DNA from: Gammaproteobacteria bacterium
GTDB lineage: Bacteria > Pseudomonadota > Gammaproteobacteria > DSM-19610
Assembly (NCBI GenBank): GCA_011374975.1
Contig: DRNU01000014.1
Location: forward strand, 1-51,418
Direction: 5' to 3'
Length of the DNA stretch: 51,418 bases
The notes beneath the pieces are model-generated. The model was not told the DNA's origin and searched no databases. It saw nothing but the letters and a program-made list of their open reading frames with translations. Both the position numbers and the translations under genes were made by a program. This document shows, in pieces, positions 27,051-35,100 of this stretch (its first letter is position 1; each line of letters begins with the position of its first letter).

Positions 27051-27137
27051 TGCAGTAACCCTTTACCGGCCCGCAGCCGGAAATCCCTGCGATACTTCAT
27101 CATTGCCCGGCCTGACCGCAACAACCGGGCACACCTG

Positions 27138-28067
27138 TCATTCCTCTGCCTGCTGCTCCTGCTCTTCTTTGTCCTCGTCATCATCCTCGATACCCGGGGT
27201 CAGGAAGCTTGGAATATAAAACTCCTTGTACTTCTGTATCATACCCACCACAGAAGAGTTCGTCAGTTCGTCGGTACGGCGTGGCGGATAACCCAGTCTT
27301 GCGAAAGGCAGGAACTGGCCTTCTTCATTGTGGCAACGCTTGCATGCAACCGGTTCCTTGCTCACGCCACGGTGTATTACGCGTTTCATCTGCGACTTCT
27401 GTTCCTGGTCGAGCCGTTCCTGTTCACTGATATAACGCTCGACGAAGGCCATATCCTTCTTGCCGTGCAGCCAGCGGAACTTGCCGTTCTCTTCGATACC
27501 GGGTGCGATCTTGGCACCGTAGTTGCCGTAGGTCGGGTAACTGCGCACCGCACTGCGATAACTGTCCTCGATATCGTGCAGTACGCGCGGGTTTGGGACA
27601 AGCTTGCCGGTGTCCTTGTCATACCAGCGGTACTCGTAACCCGGCTCGCCTTTCTCCGCCGGCATGTGGCAGGTTTCGCAGGCAAGATAGAACGCATGCA
27701 TGTTCATGAAACTGCGCAGTTCCTTGGATTTATTGTGCGGCACATTCCCGTGGCAACGCACGCAGATACTGGCCTGGTCCTTCTGCACGCTGAAGCCGAT
27801 GTGATGGAAGCGGCCCTCGATATAGGGCTGCTCGATGACCTTGAAGCCAAGATCGGTCCGGCTGGTTCGGGACTGTTCCTCGATCAGGCGGTCGAACATC
27901 TCCTCGTCCGCGCTTTTGCTGTGGCTCAGTTCGCGCAGTGATTCGGCCGCCTCCTCCTTGCCCTCGAAACCGAAAATCAGCGGGTACATGAACATTCCGT
28001 ACCAGACGGTGAACCCCATCAGGAACAACACATAGAGCTTGAATACCAGGCGCTTTAGAAACTTCAC
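27138..28067 (-). CDS. Membrane-anchored triheme cytochrome c (module A)
   Basis: The 309-aa protein has an uncleaved N-terminal membrane helix (about residues 8-33), then a periplasmic domain with CVRCH, CETCH and CKRCH, and an acidic C-terminal tail (EDDDEDKEEQEQQAEE). It is paralogous to the triheme protein at 33099-34184: both share RCHGxxPHxKxxxxRxxxNMH, a Cys-rich ETCH/MTCH site, and LPFxxLGxxxRRxxxxTNxxxVGxxxKYxEFYxP. The start overlaps the cytochrome b stop (ATGA type). It likely passes electrons between the b/octaheme pair and periplasmic cytochromes. Confidence 0.88.
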   Translation of the reverse strand: MKFLKRLVFKLYVLFLMGFTVWYGMFMYPLIFGFEGKEEAAESLRELSHSKSADEEMFDRLIEEQSRTSRTDLGFKVIEQPYIEGRFHHIGFSVQKDQASICVRCHGNVPHNKSKELRSFMNMHAFYLACETCHMPAEKGEPGYEYRWYDKDTGKLVPNPRVLHDIEDSYRSAVRSYPTYGNYGAKIAPGIEENGKFRWLHGKKDMAFVERYISEQERLDQEQKSQMKRVIHRGVSKEPVACKRCHNEEGQFLPFARLGYPPRRTDELTNSSVVGMIQKYKEFYIPSFLTPGIEDDDEDKEEQEQQAEE

Positions 28068-28879
28068 CAGTTGTACTCCTGGCCACCGAAGTGCTGCGGT
28101 CTGATCTCTTCCTCAAGGCCCTGCTCGATCATGACTTTCACGTAATCCGCATAATGCTCGTGAATCATCTCGTCTTCGGTAAGATAACCGGTCAGCCAGA
28201 CCGTGGCGGCGGGGAATTTTTCCGGCGCGTAGTGCACGTTGTACCAGTGCACGAAGAACAGGAACAGCACCGCCAGCAACGCCTCGTCCGTATGCATGAT
28301 GTAGGCGGCATTGAGCACGATGCCCGGAACGTAATGTGTAATTTCGTCACGCCACCATAACAGGACACCGGCCGGCCCGAGGATGGGAATACCCCAGTAA
28401 GGTGCGAAATAATCGAACTTCTCACGCCACGACATCTTTTCATGCCGCGGTGGCCGGTTGGTAAAATACAGCAGGTACTTCCACGCATGCACCACATCGT
28501 GGAAATCCTTCATGTTGGGGACCATCTCCTGGGAAAAGAATGCCCGGGTACCCGTCCTCAGGTTCAGCTTCCCCTGCGCTTTCAGCTTGCCGAGATCGTC
28601 ACGGATGAACAGCACGATCCAGTAAATCGTGTGGTAGACAAACAGGCCCAGCAATACCGTCCCGGCGGCGCGGTGTATCAACGGCGCCAGGTCCGGCCCG
28701 CCCATGAAATCGTACAGCGGCCTGGCCCAGGGCTCCTCGGCATGGCGCAGCGGGAAACCGGTGATTGCGAGCAGCAGAACCGAGCTGAACAGGATCACAT
28801 GCTGCACCCGCTGGTGTACCGAGAAACGGAAGAAATACCGTTTGCCGTCCTTCTCAACAATGGGATCATACCTTGGCAT
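28064..28879 (-). CDS. Cytochrome b subunit, quinone-reactive type (module A)
   Basis: The 271-aa integral membrane protein has four to five predicted helices and the conserved His of a b-type diheme protein: HQRVQH in the first helix, LIHRAAG and VYHTIYW in the middle, and VHWYNVH near the end. The pattern EALLAVLFLFFVHWYNVHYAP is shared with the module B homologue. It resembles the cytochrome b561/Ni-Fe hydrogenase b-subunit fold and should exchange electrons with the quinone pool. An AGGAG ribosome site precedes the ATG, and its stop overlaps the triheme start. Confidence 0.88.
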   Translation of the reverse strand: MPRYDPIVEKDGKRYFFRFSVHQRVQHVILFSSVLLLAITGFPLRHAEEPWARPLYDFMGGPDLAPLIHRAAGTVLLGLFVYHTIYWIVLFIRDDLGKLKAQGKLNLRTGTRAFFSQEMVPNMKDFHDVVHAWKYLLYFTNRPPRHEKMSWREKFDYFAPYWGIPILGPAGVLLWWRDEITHYVPGIVLNAAYIMHTDEALLAVLFLFFVHWYNVHYAPEKFPAATVWLTGYLTEDEMIHEHYADYVKVMIEQGLEEEIRPQHFGGQEYNW

Positions 28880-28893
28880 AATCAGCTCCTAAA

Positions 28894-29976
28894 TCAGGAC
28901 TTCTTTTGCTGCGGACTGCTGTCCACGCTCTTCTCTTTGATGAACGTGAAATTCGGGAACAGCCTGCGCAGCAACTCGAGGAAGATCAGTGTCAGGAAGA
29001 AATACAGGACCAGGGCCATCAGCGCCTTGAAACCCATCAGCATGTAAAACTGCAGGGGATATTTCTTCCGGTCATAGGTCACGTGCGTCTGGAAACCGGC
29101 AAGGTTGGCGCCCGCCTTGGTATGACAGTCCTCGGTCCGGCAGGTGGTCGGTACATTGTCTTTATAGACAGCCGAACTCGGCACCGTCTGTGACTCGATC
29201 AGATGTGTGTTTTCACCGGCAACGACGTGGCAGTCGAGGCAGTCCGGCGTCTTCTCCGAGCCCAGCGCAATCAGTTTCCCGTGGAAGGTCTGTTTGTAGG
29301 TGGTAACAACATCATCCAGCTCGTGCCTTTCCCTGAAGTCCGGGTCCTGGTGGCACTTGGCGCAGACCTCGATGGTTTCCAGCGGGAAGCGCGTCTTGCG
29401 CAGCCGGGAAGTAACGTGTTCGTAGAAGTCCTCGGCAAAGTCACCGCTGGTATGACAGGCCTTGCAGCGGGTAACCGCCCGCTCGCTGACGCCGGATTTG
29501 ACCTTGCCCTTGTATACGGAGATCGGCCGGTAAAACGGCTGGTCGTGGCAATCCTTGCATTCAGGGAAATCATCCTGGTAAGGCTTGGGCTTGCCGTCCG
29601 CGTCGAGCTTGCCATGCGCACTGCGGGCCAGCGTGTCTGCGATCGGTTTATGGGTGAATTTTTTCTGGCCCGACGGCTCCACGATATGGCATTGCTGGGC
29701 ACAGTCCACTTTTTTGGCGGGCTTGTGGGGAATGCGGTCGATATCAGTATGGCAATCCTTGCACTTGTTGCGGCGGTGCGGCCCGCTGTCGAACAGTTCC
29801 TGGTTGATGTAGAAAAGTCTGAATTCGCCGTTTTCGTCTATCCTGCTCAGCCCACGGTGTTTATGGCACATGACGCAATTGAGTTCATCGCCCGCCGGGA
29901 CCTGATCCGAAAACGCGATCAGTGAAACAATGACCGCCAGCAAAGCAAAGCTCTTGTACGAGTAGCATGCATTCAT
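28894..29976 (-). CDS. Membrane-anchored octaheme cytochrome c (module A)
   Basis: The 360-aa protein has an N-terminal signal (cut near DQVPAG) and a C-terminal anchor (about residues 318-340). Hemes: CVMCH, CKDCH, CAQQCH (CX3CH), CKDCH, CKACH, CAKCH, CLDCH and CRTEDCH (CX4CH), that is six standard and two expanded motifs. The module B homologue (30870-31994) has the CX3CH at the same place but CX2CH at heme 8. It is the first gene of the module A operon, 14 bp before the cytochrome b gene, and would collect or deliver electrons at the periplasmic face. Confidence 0.9.
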   Translation of the reverse strand: MNACYSYKSFALLAVIVSLIAFSDQVPAGDELNCVMCHKHRGLSRIDENGEFRLFYINQELFDSGPHRRNKCKDCHTDIDRIPHKPAKKVDCAQQCHIVEPSGQKKFTHKPIADTLARSAHGKLDADGKPKPYQDDFPECKDCHDQPFYRPISVYKGKVKSGVSERAVTRCKACHTSGDFAEDFYEHVTSRLRKTRFPLETIEVCAKCHQDPDFRERHELDDVVTTYKQTFHGKLIALGSEKTPDCLDCHVVAGENTHLIESQTVPSSAVYKDNVPTTCRTEDCHTKAGANLAGFQTHVTYDRKKYPLQFYMLMGFKALMALVLYFFLTLIFLELLRRLFPNFTFIKEKSVDSSPQQKKS

Positions 29977-30119
29977 CGATCGTGCTGCTCCTGCCTGATC
30001 CTGTTGCCGGCAAAGCCTGCCGGCCGGGCTTTCAGTTCCATGTACCTACATAGCCAGAAAACATTTCCACAGTCTGTCCGCGAGTAAAGATTTTTATCAC
30101 GTCGCAATCCACCAGCACA

Positions 30120-30133
30120 TTGACACACATCAA
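30120..30133 (-). promoter_or_regulatory. FNR/CRP-family binding site upstream of module A
   Basis: TTGACACACATCAA (plus strand) fits TTGAY-N4-RTCAA. Read toward module A, a -10-like GATAAAAA (30100-30091 region) lies about 30 bp downstream of the box centre. That is the spacing of a class II FNR promoter, giving a start near 30085 and a leader of about 110 nt to the octaheme ATG. The leader contains a GCCGGC-loop-GCCGGC hairpin near the ribosome site. Confidence 0.72.
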
Positions 30134-30250
30134 TGGCGACACAGAACGCTTTCAAATGAATTCGGCCACACTTGCATGCAACCCGGGCACCGGCAGCCGG
30201 GAACCAACGTGGTCGTTAGGGACAGGCGTCCCAGTCTGTCCTTGCTCAGG

Positions 30251-30364
30251 CTAGTCAGCGGAGAACAAAAACCAGCCAAGGAGTAATAACAGGGGTATCA
30301 GTGCCACCACTGCTGCAACACACCAAACACATGACTTGCGCAGCTGATCATCTGTCTTGTCCAT
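30251..30364 (-). CDS. Membrane microprotein, 37 aa
   Basis: An ATG at 30364 with a GGAGG ribosome site 7 bases upstream opens a 37-codon frame. It has a charged N-terminus (MDKTDDQLRKS) followed by a single hydrophobic helix to the C-terminus (VAAVVALIPLLLLLGWFLF). It lies about 120 bp before the FNR box of module A on the same strand. Single-helix proteins of this size are common small subunits of respiratory complexes, and a 38-aa analogue sits inside the module B operon. Family unknown. Confidence 0.6.
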   Translation of the reverse strand: MDKTDDQLRKSCVWCVAAVVALIPLLLLLGWFLFSAD

Positions 30365-30502
30365 GCCAGTGCCTCCTCGATTTTCCACACCCGGCTGACA
30401 CCGGCATGTGTCATATAATTATCCCGCAAACAACAACTTGCTGTCGTTCGCATAGTAACGCTGAACAACACACCGGACAAGCACGGGACGGGGGTGCCGG
30501 GG

Positions 30503-30733
30503 TTACTCCTGACCGCCGGTGGTTTTGCGGCAACGGCTGCCAAGCCACCATTCGGAAACTGTAAACCCGATCCCGCACAACGCCGACCACAGGCTCGTTG
30601 CAAAAAACCAGCCCACGGCTGAACTTGCCCCTGAACGCCATTCCAGCCAGGCGAATGTGGCGGATACGGCAAGAAACAGGCCGCTCCATACCACCCGGTT
30701 GAACACCAGCAACCCGGTTTTGTCGACTTTCAT
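30503..30733 (-). CDS. Small membrane protein, 76 aa
   Basis: The frame from the ATG at 30733 encodes 76 residues with two hydrophobic segments (about 12-28 and 38-58) and a basic C-terminus. The ribosome site is weak. It lies in the gap between the divergent modules, upstream of the 37-aa microprotein. I do not recognise a family; a chance frame cannot be excluded. Confidence 0.42.
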   Translation of the reverse strand: MKVDKTGLLVFNRVVWSGLFLAVSATFAWLEWRSGASSAVGWFFATSLWSALCGIGFTVSEWWLGSRCRKTTGGQE

Positions 30734-30787
30734 GATCTTAATATTACACCAATCCCCACATACGCTATTATTAGAATCGAGCTGGAG

Positions 30788-30801
30788 TTGACACAAGTCA
30801 A
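30788..30801 (+). promoter_or_regulatory. FNR/CRP-family binding site upstream of module B
   Basis: TTGACACAAGTCAA has the dyad half-sites TTGAC and GTCAA around 4 bases. Class II spacing would place the start near 30836, 34 nt before the ATG at 30870. That favours this ATG over the in-frame ATG at 30810, which would lie almost on the box. Confidence 0.68.
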
Positions 30802-30869
30802 TATTGGCTATGGACTTGCGCATTCCGCTGTCTTATCGTCGGTCTCCAATAAGGGCAATATACGAACCC

Positions 30870-31994
30870 ATGGTCCCCGATATAATAACTGCTCGACAAG
30901 CAAGGTGGCTGCTGATTGCCGTCTGCGGGCTGTTGTGGTCCGCCAGCGCCCTGGCGTTCGAGGACGACGAAGGTTGCCTGCTGTGCCACAAGTACCCGAA
31001 AATGGGCCGGGTCACTGAAGAAGGCGCCCGGCGGTCCTATTACGTCATACCGCACGTGTTCGGCTCCACCGTGCACCGCAACGTACCCTGCACGGACTGC
31101 CACAGCTACATCGAGCAACTCCCGCACCGCGAAGTCAAAACCGGTGTGACCTGCGATTCCGAATGCCACTCCATAAAGAACCCCGCTACCGGCAAGAATT
31201 TCAGTCACAGGCCCATCGCAAAGGAATACATGCGCAGCACGCATGGCAGGAAGAAACAGGCCGAGGGGCTGGACGCCGACAAACCCTATTGCGTCACCTG
31301 CCACCGCAACCCCGTTTACAATCCCAACGAAGAGGGCCCGCCCAAGCGGATCGTCGACCGTTGCGTTATCTGCCATGAAGACAAGAAATTTGTCACCAAC
31401 TGGTACAAGCACACCAGCCGGCGCATCCGCGAGGTCAAACGTTCTTCGGAAGAAATCGTGGCGCTGTGCTCATCCTGCCACGGCAACGAGCGCATGATAG
31501 AACGCCACCTGGAGGCGGCGAAGGAAGAAGGGCGTGAACTGGGCCGCAAATTCAGTATTGCGGCAGAGTCCTACAAGAAGAGCTTCCACGGCAAGGTCAC
31601 GCGCTACGGGTTCCAGAACACCCCCAACTGCCTCAGCTGCCATGCCAAGCAGGACAACTATTACCTCAGCGTCCACTTTATACGCCCGTCACGGGACCCG
31701 GAATCACCGGTCAGCACCGAGAACAAGGTCAAGACCTGCCAGCGCTGCCACACCTACGCCGACAAGAATTATGCGGCACTCGATCCGCACCCGACTGATA
31801 CCCGCGAAGATAATCCGTTTATCTACTATGCCGAAATCGGGTACAACTGGATGGCTTACATCGTGATCGCCATGCTGGTCGGACTGGCGCTGGTGGAAAC
31901 CATCGGCCGCCGCCGCGACGGTGTCGGATGGCGCCTCCACCACGGTTCGACCTGGTGGCGTCACTCACGGCGCGGACGCGACCGTGTGTCGTGA
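30870..31994 (+). CDS. Membrane-anchored octaheme cytochrome c (module B)
   Basis: With the ATG at 30870 the protein has 374 residues, a signal peptide ending SASALA and a C-terminal anchor (WMAYIVIAMLVGLALVE) with a basic cytoplasmic tail. Hemes: CLLCH, CTDCH, CDSECH (CX3CH), CVTCH, CVICH, CSSCH, CLSCH, CQRCH. It is the paralogue of the module A octaheme protein, with the same order and the same expanded third motif. An ATG at 30810 is in frame but sits too close to the FNR box. It opens a six-gene operon that runs to 38207. Confidence 0.9.
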   Translation: MVPDIITARQARWLLIAVCGLLWSASALAFEDDEGCLLCHKYPKMGRVTEEGARRSYYVIPHVFGSTVHRNVPCTDCHSYIEQLPHREVKTGVTCDSECHSIKNPATGKNFSHRPIAKEYMRSTHGRKKQAEGLDADKPYCVTCHRNPVYNPNEEGPPKRIVDRCVICHEDKKFVTNWYKHTSRRIREVKRSSEEIVALCSSCHGNERMIERHLEAAKEEGRELGRKFSIAAESYKKSFHGKVTRYGFQNTPNCLSCHAKQDNYYLSVHFIRPSRDPESPVSTENKVKTCQRCHTYADKNYAALDPHPTDTREDNPFIYYAEIGYNWMAYIVIAMLVGLALVETIGRRRDGVGWRLHHGSTWWRHSRRGRDRVS

Positions 31995-32021
31995 TCGAAT
32001 AACGGACAGGATACGCAGACC

Positions 32022-32981
32022 ATGAAACTTTCAGCCGAAGCCCGGGATGTACTCGAAACATCGATGCGCATCAACAAGGTCGACGACAGGCAGCGCACTG
32101 AAATCGAGAACGTCGTCGCTGCAATGCCGGACGACCGGGTACTGCTGTACAAGAATGTCGTCTCCAACCCGATCGGTGACCTGCCGCGCTACTCGATTCA
32201 CATTCGCATCCAGCACATGCTGACCTTTGTGACCTTCCTGACACTGGCCTTCACCGGCCTGCCGATCGCTTTCTTCGACCATTTCTGGGCAACGCCCCTG
32301 AATACACTGGTCGGCGGCGTGGATGTGTCCCGCATCATCCACCGCACACTCGCCAGCGTCATGATCCTGAGCATGCTGTACCACATGGTCACCATCACAC
32401 TGGGGCCGATCCAGCAGGCCATGCAGGGGCGCTTCGAACTGCGCCGCACCATTATCCCCACGTTCAAGGATATCCGGGATTTCAAGCAGGACATGCTGTA
32501 TTTCGCGGGCCGTCACATGCAGCGGCCGGAAATGGACAAGTTCATGTACAAGCAGAAAATCCACTATTTTGCCGCCGCCTTCGGCAACATCGTGATGATC
32601 GTTTCCGGCTCCTCTTTCCTGTTCCCGGAGTTCTGGGCCGCCGTGCTGCCGGTCAGTATTGTGCCGCACTTCCAGGAGATGATGCGCCTGTCACACCCGC
32701 ACGAGGCACTGCTGGCGCTGCTGGTGATCGCGTTCTGGCACTGGTACAACGTGCACCTTGCACCGGGCCGTTTCCCGATGCAGTGGACCTTCCTGACCGG
32801 CAAGATCACCCGCGAACACCAGATCGAAGAACATTTCCTGGAATACCTGCGCAACCTGGTCGAACTGCCCGAAGAGCGCGCCTATCTTCTCGACCTGCTG
32901 GCGGCCCGCGAACTGGATGAAAATGCGAAGGGCATGCCGGAAAGCCCCGCTGTTGCCGTAACCGAGGGCTCCGTCCCATGA
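32022..32981 (+). CDS. Cytochrome b subunit, quinone-reactive type (module B)
   Basis: The 319-aa membrane protein is the homologue of the module A cytochrome b. His-bearing segments HIRIQH, IIHRTLAS, LYHMVTI and FWHWYNVHLAP align with those of module A. It has an extra N-terminal stretch of about 45 residues (DRVLLYKNVVSNP) and an extended C-terminus. It should carry b hemes across the inner membrane and react with quinone. The stop overlaps the ATG of the 38-aa microprotein (ATGA). Confidence 0.88.
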   Translation: MKLSAEARDVLETSMRINKVDDRQRTEIENVVAAMPDDRVLLYKNVVSNPIGDLPRYSIHIRIQHMLTFVTFLTLAFTGLPIAFFDHFWATPLNTLVGGVDVSRIIHRTLASVMILSMLYHMVTITLGPIQQAMQGRFELRRTIIPTFKDIRDFKQDMLYFAGRHMQRPEMDKFMYKQKIHYFAAAFGNIVMIVSGSSFLFPEFWAAVLPVSIVPHFQEMMRLSHPHEALLALLVIAFWHWYNVHLAPGRFPMQWTFLTGKITREHQIEEHFLEYLRNLVELPEERAYLLDLLAARELDENAKGMPESPAVAVTEGSVP

Positions 32982-33094
32982 TGAAGGCCCTCACACCGTG
33001 GCAGAAGGTTATCGCTTACAGCACCCTGCTTCTTGTATTTTGCTGGACGCTGTTCGGCCTGTTCACGATCTGGCTGATACTCACAGAGTACTAG
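32978..33094 (+). CDS. Membrane microprotein, 38 aa, within the module B operon
   Basis: The ATG overlaps the cytochrome b stop (ATGA) and the stop is 4 bp before the triheme ATG, so it is translationally coupled on both sides. The product starts MMKALTPWQK and continues as one hydrophobic helix (about residues 11-35) ending LTEY. This placement strongly supports a real small subunit of the cytochrome b complex. Family unknown. Confidence 0.8.
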   Translation: MMKALTPWQKVIAYSTLLLVFCWTLFGLFTIWLILTEY

Positions 33095-33098
33095 GACT

Positions 33099-34184
33099 AT
33101 GCATCAACTCAGCCCCGAATTGATTACTTTCATCGTCCTGACGGTGCTGCTGTTTATCATGCTCGGCATCGCCATGCTGGTTATCGTCGACCACAAGGCA
33201 AAAATCCCCGGCGCCTTTCACAATGACCCGTTCAGTATCAGCGGACTGCGCCGCGGGCATCCTGTCATCAGTTTCCTGACCACACTGATCCTCGGCTCGA
33301 TCATCCTGGCCCTGTTGTTCGAGCTGACCGTCGCCATGACCGAACTGCTGGGCTTCCCGCGCACCGCCGAGCAGCCGCAACTGCTGCAAAAACTGGGGGA
33401 ACAGCGCTTCACGGAACGCATGCGCCATTTTCACAACGAACCCGAAGAAGACCTGGTCAACCTCGGCAAAAAACAGGTCTGCTTCTATTGCCATGGTGAT
33501 TTCCCCCACTCCAAGCAACGCATGGTGCGCACCCTGCTCAACATGCACACCCAGTTTGTCGGCTGCATGACCTGTCATACCGACCCGCGCAAGGTGCCGG
33601 AAGAGAGTTATGAATTCGCCTGGCTGAACTATTCCGGCATCGACGTAACGGGGCCGCATTACGGCACCAGCATCAACCCCGACACCGGTTTCCTGGTCGA
33701 TACCGACGACTACTATTCGAAAATCGTGATTTACGACACCCGGGGCGAGGAGAAAAAACTGCTGGAAATCACCGAGCAGTCGCCTGACGCCCAGGAATTC
33801 CTGGCCGTCCGCGACACGGCCTCGGACCAGGACATGGAAGCCCTGAGAAAACATTTCCACGCCCAGGTCAGCCCCAAGGGCCGTTTCTGCTCGCGTTGCC
33901 ACACGCCGGAAGACGAAAGCTACCTGCCGTTCCGTCAACTCGGGTTCTCCGATCGGCGTGTCGGTGACGTCACCAACCTGAACCTGGTCGGGATTGTCGA
34001 AAAATACCGGGAATTCTACCTGCCCAAACTCTTCAGCAGCGATCTGTCCCTGCCCGACAGCAAGGCGCTGGTCGGCGAGAGCCACGAGGCCCCGATCAGC
34101 AATGAAGAAGCCGCAAAACCACGCGCCTGGTGGCGCAAGTCCACCCTGCCACCGAGCGGAGATGATAATGCGTCGAAGCCCTAA
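33099..34184 (+). CDS. Membrane-anchored triheme cytochrome c (module B)
   Basis: The 361-aa protein has two predicted N-terminal membrane helices (about 5-29 and 52-80), one more than module A. A periplasmic domain follows with CFYCH, CMTCH and CSRCH. The conserved LPFRQLGFSDRRVGDVTN and KYREFYLP segments match the module A triheme protein. An AGGACT ribosome site overlaps the microprotein stop. It ends inside the start of the NHL gene. Confidence 0.88.
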   Translation: MHQLSPELITFIVLTVLLFIMLGIAMLVIVDHKAKIPGAFHNDPFSISGLRRGHPVISFLTTLILGSIILALLFELTVAMTELLGFPRTAEQPQLLQKLGEQRFTERMRHFHNEPEEDLVNLGKKQVCFYCHGDFPHSKQRMVRTLLNMHTQFVGCMTCHTDPRKVPEESYEFAWLNYSGIDVTGPHYGTSINPDTGFLVDTDDYYSKIVIYDTRGEEKKLLEITEQSPDAQEFLAVRDTASDQDMEALRKHFHAQVSPKGRFCSRCHTPEDESYLPFRQLGFSDRRVGDVTNLNLVGIVEKYREFYLPKLFSSDLSLPDSKALVGESHEAPISNEEAAKPRAWWRKSTLPPSGDDNASKP

Positions 34185-35100
34185 GCTGACGTCCAAAACC
34201 CTTTTCATCTTCCTCGCACTGTTAATTTCCTGCCCCGGCATGGCAGGCCCCATTCCTACCCAGGCCGTCAAACCGCTGATGGAACTCAGCGGTCGACCCG
34301 GTGATCCACTGTCCATGCCCAGCGACGTAGCCGTGGACGCGCGCAACATCTATGTGGTCGACGGCGGTAACCACCGGGTTGTCGTGTACGACCTCAAGGG
34401 CAGGTACCGCTTCCAGATAGGCGAGCAGGGTGAGGCCGAGGGCCAGTTCAACAGCCCGGTCGGCATTACCACCAGCGATGGAAGAGTCTATGTGGCCGAT
34501 ACCGGCAATCACCGCATCCAGGTCTTCGACCAGGCCGGGTCCTTCATCAGCAGCATGGCGGTACATGACGGCAAGCAAGCGGTACGGCCCATCGATGTCG
34601 CAGTCACCCGCAGAGGCAAGGAGCTGTACGTCAGCGGCAACAAGAACCATAAAATCATGGTCTTTTCCAAAAAGGGGAAACTGTTGCGCGCCTGGGGCGG
34701 CAATGGTTCCAACCGCGGCCAGTTTCGCTACCCGGCCAGCGCCATACTGCTGCCGGACGACCGCCTCGCCGTCGTCGATGTACTGAACACGCGGGTACAG
34801 GTTTTCTACCCGGAGGGGCGCCTGTCCGTGGTGGTTGGCGACTGGGGCGTCCTGCCCGGTCAGTTTTTCCGCCCCAAGGGGGTGGCCATCGACAGTGCCG
34901 GTCGTTTTTACGTGTCCGACAGTTATATGAACATGATCCAGGTATTCTCCGATACCGGTGAATTCCTCTATGTACTCGGTACTGCCGGCAAGCCGCGGGG
35001 GTTCGATACACCGACAGGTATCGCGATGGACAAGCGCGACCACCTGTATGTTGTCGAAATGCTGAAAAACAAGGTTTCGGTATTCGGGATACAGCCATGA
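34168..35100 (+). CDS. NHL-repeat beta-propeller protein 3
   Basis: The 310-aa protein has a signal peptide with a possible lipobox (LISC) and NHL repeats across the whole mature part: VVDGGNHRVVVYDL, VADTGNHRIQVFD, VSGNKNHKIMVFS, VVDVLNTRVQVFY, VSDSYMNMIQVFS, VVEMLKNKVSVFG. That makes six blades. The ATG at 34168 has GGAG 6 bases upstream and overlaps the triheme gene by 17 bp; an ATG at 34162 is the alternative. Its stop overlaps the 24-heme gene. Confidence 0.86.
   Translation: MRRSPKLTSKTLFIFLALLISCPGMAGPIPTQAVKPLMELSGRPGDPLSMPSDVAVDARNIYVVDGGNHRVVVYDLKGRYRFQIGEQGEAEGQFNSPVGITTSDGRVYVADTGNHRIQVFDQAGSFISSMAVHDGKQAVRPIDVAVTRRGKELYVSGNKNHKIMVFSKKGKLLRAWGGNGSNRGQFRYPASAILLPDDRLAVVDVLNTRVQVFYPEGRLSVVVGDWGVLPGQFFRPKGVAIDSAGRFYVSDSYMNMIQVFSDTGEFLYVLGTAGKPRGFDTPTGIAMDKRDHLYVVEMLKNKVSVFGIQP

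Noticed and set aside
30217-30242. Terminator hairpin AGGGACAG/CTGTCCTT after the 37-aa microprotein
   Set aside because: The 8-bp stem has a G-T pair, a 10-base loop and no U-tract, so it is not convincing.
33081-34349. 422-codon open frame on the minus strand
   Set aside because: It is antisense to the module B triheme gene and overlaps two strongly supported starts; no ribosome site or domain seen.
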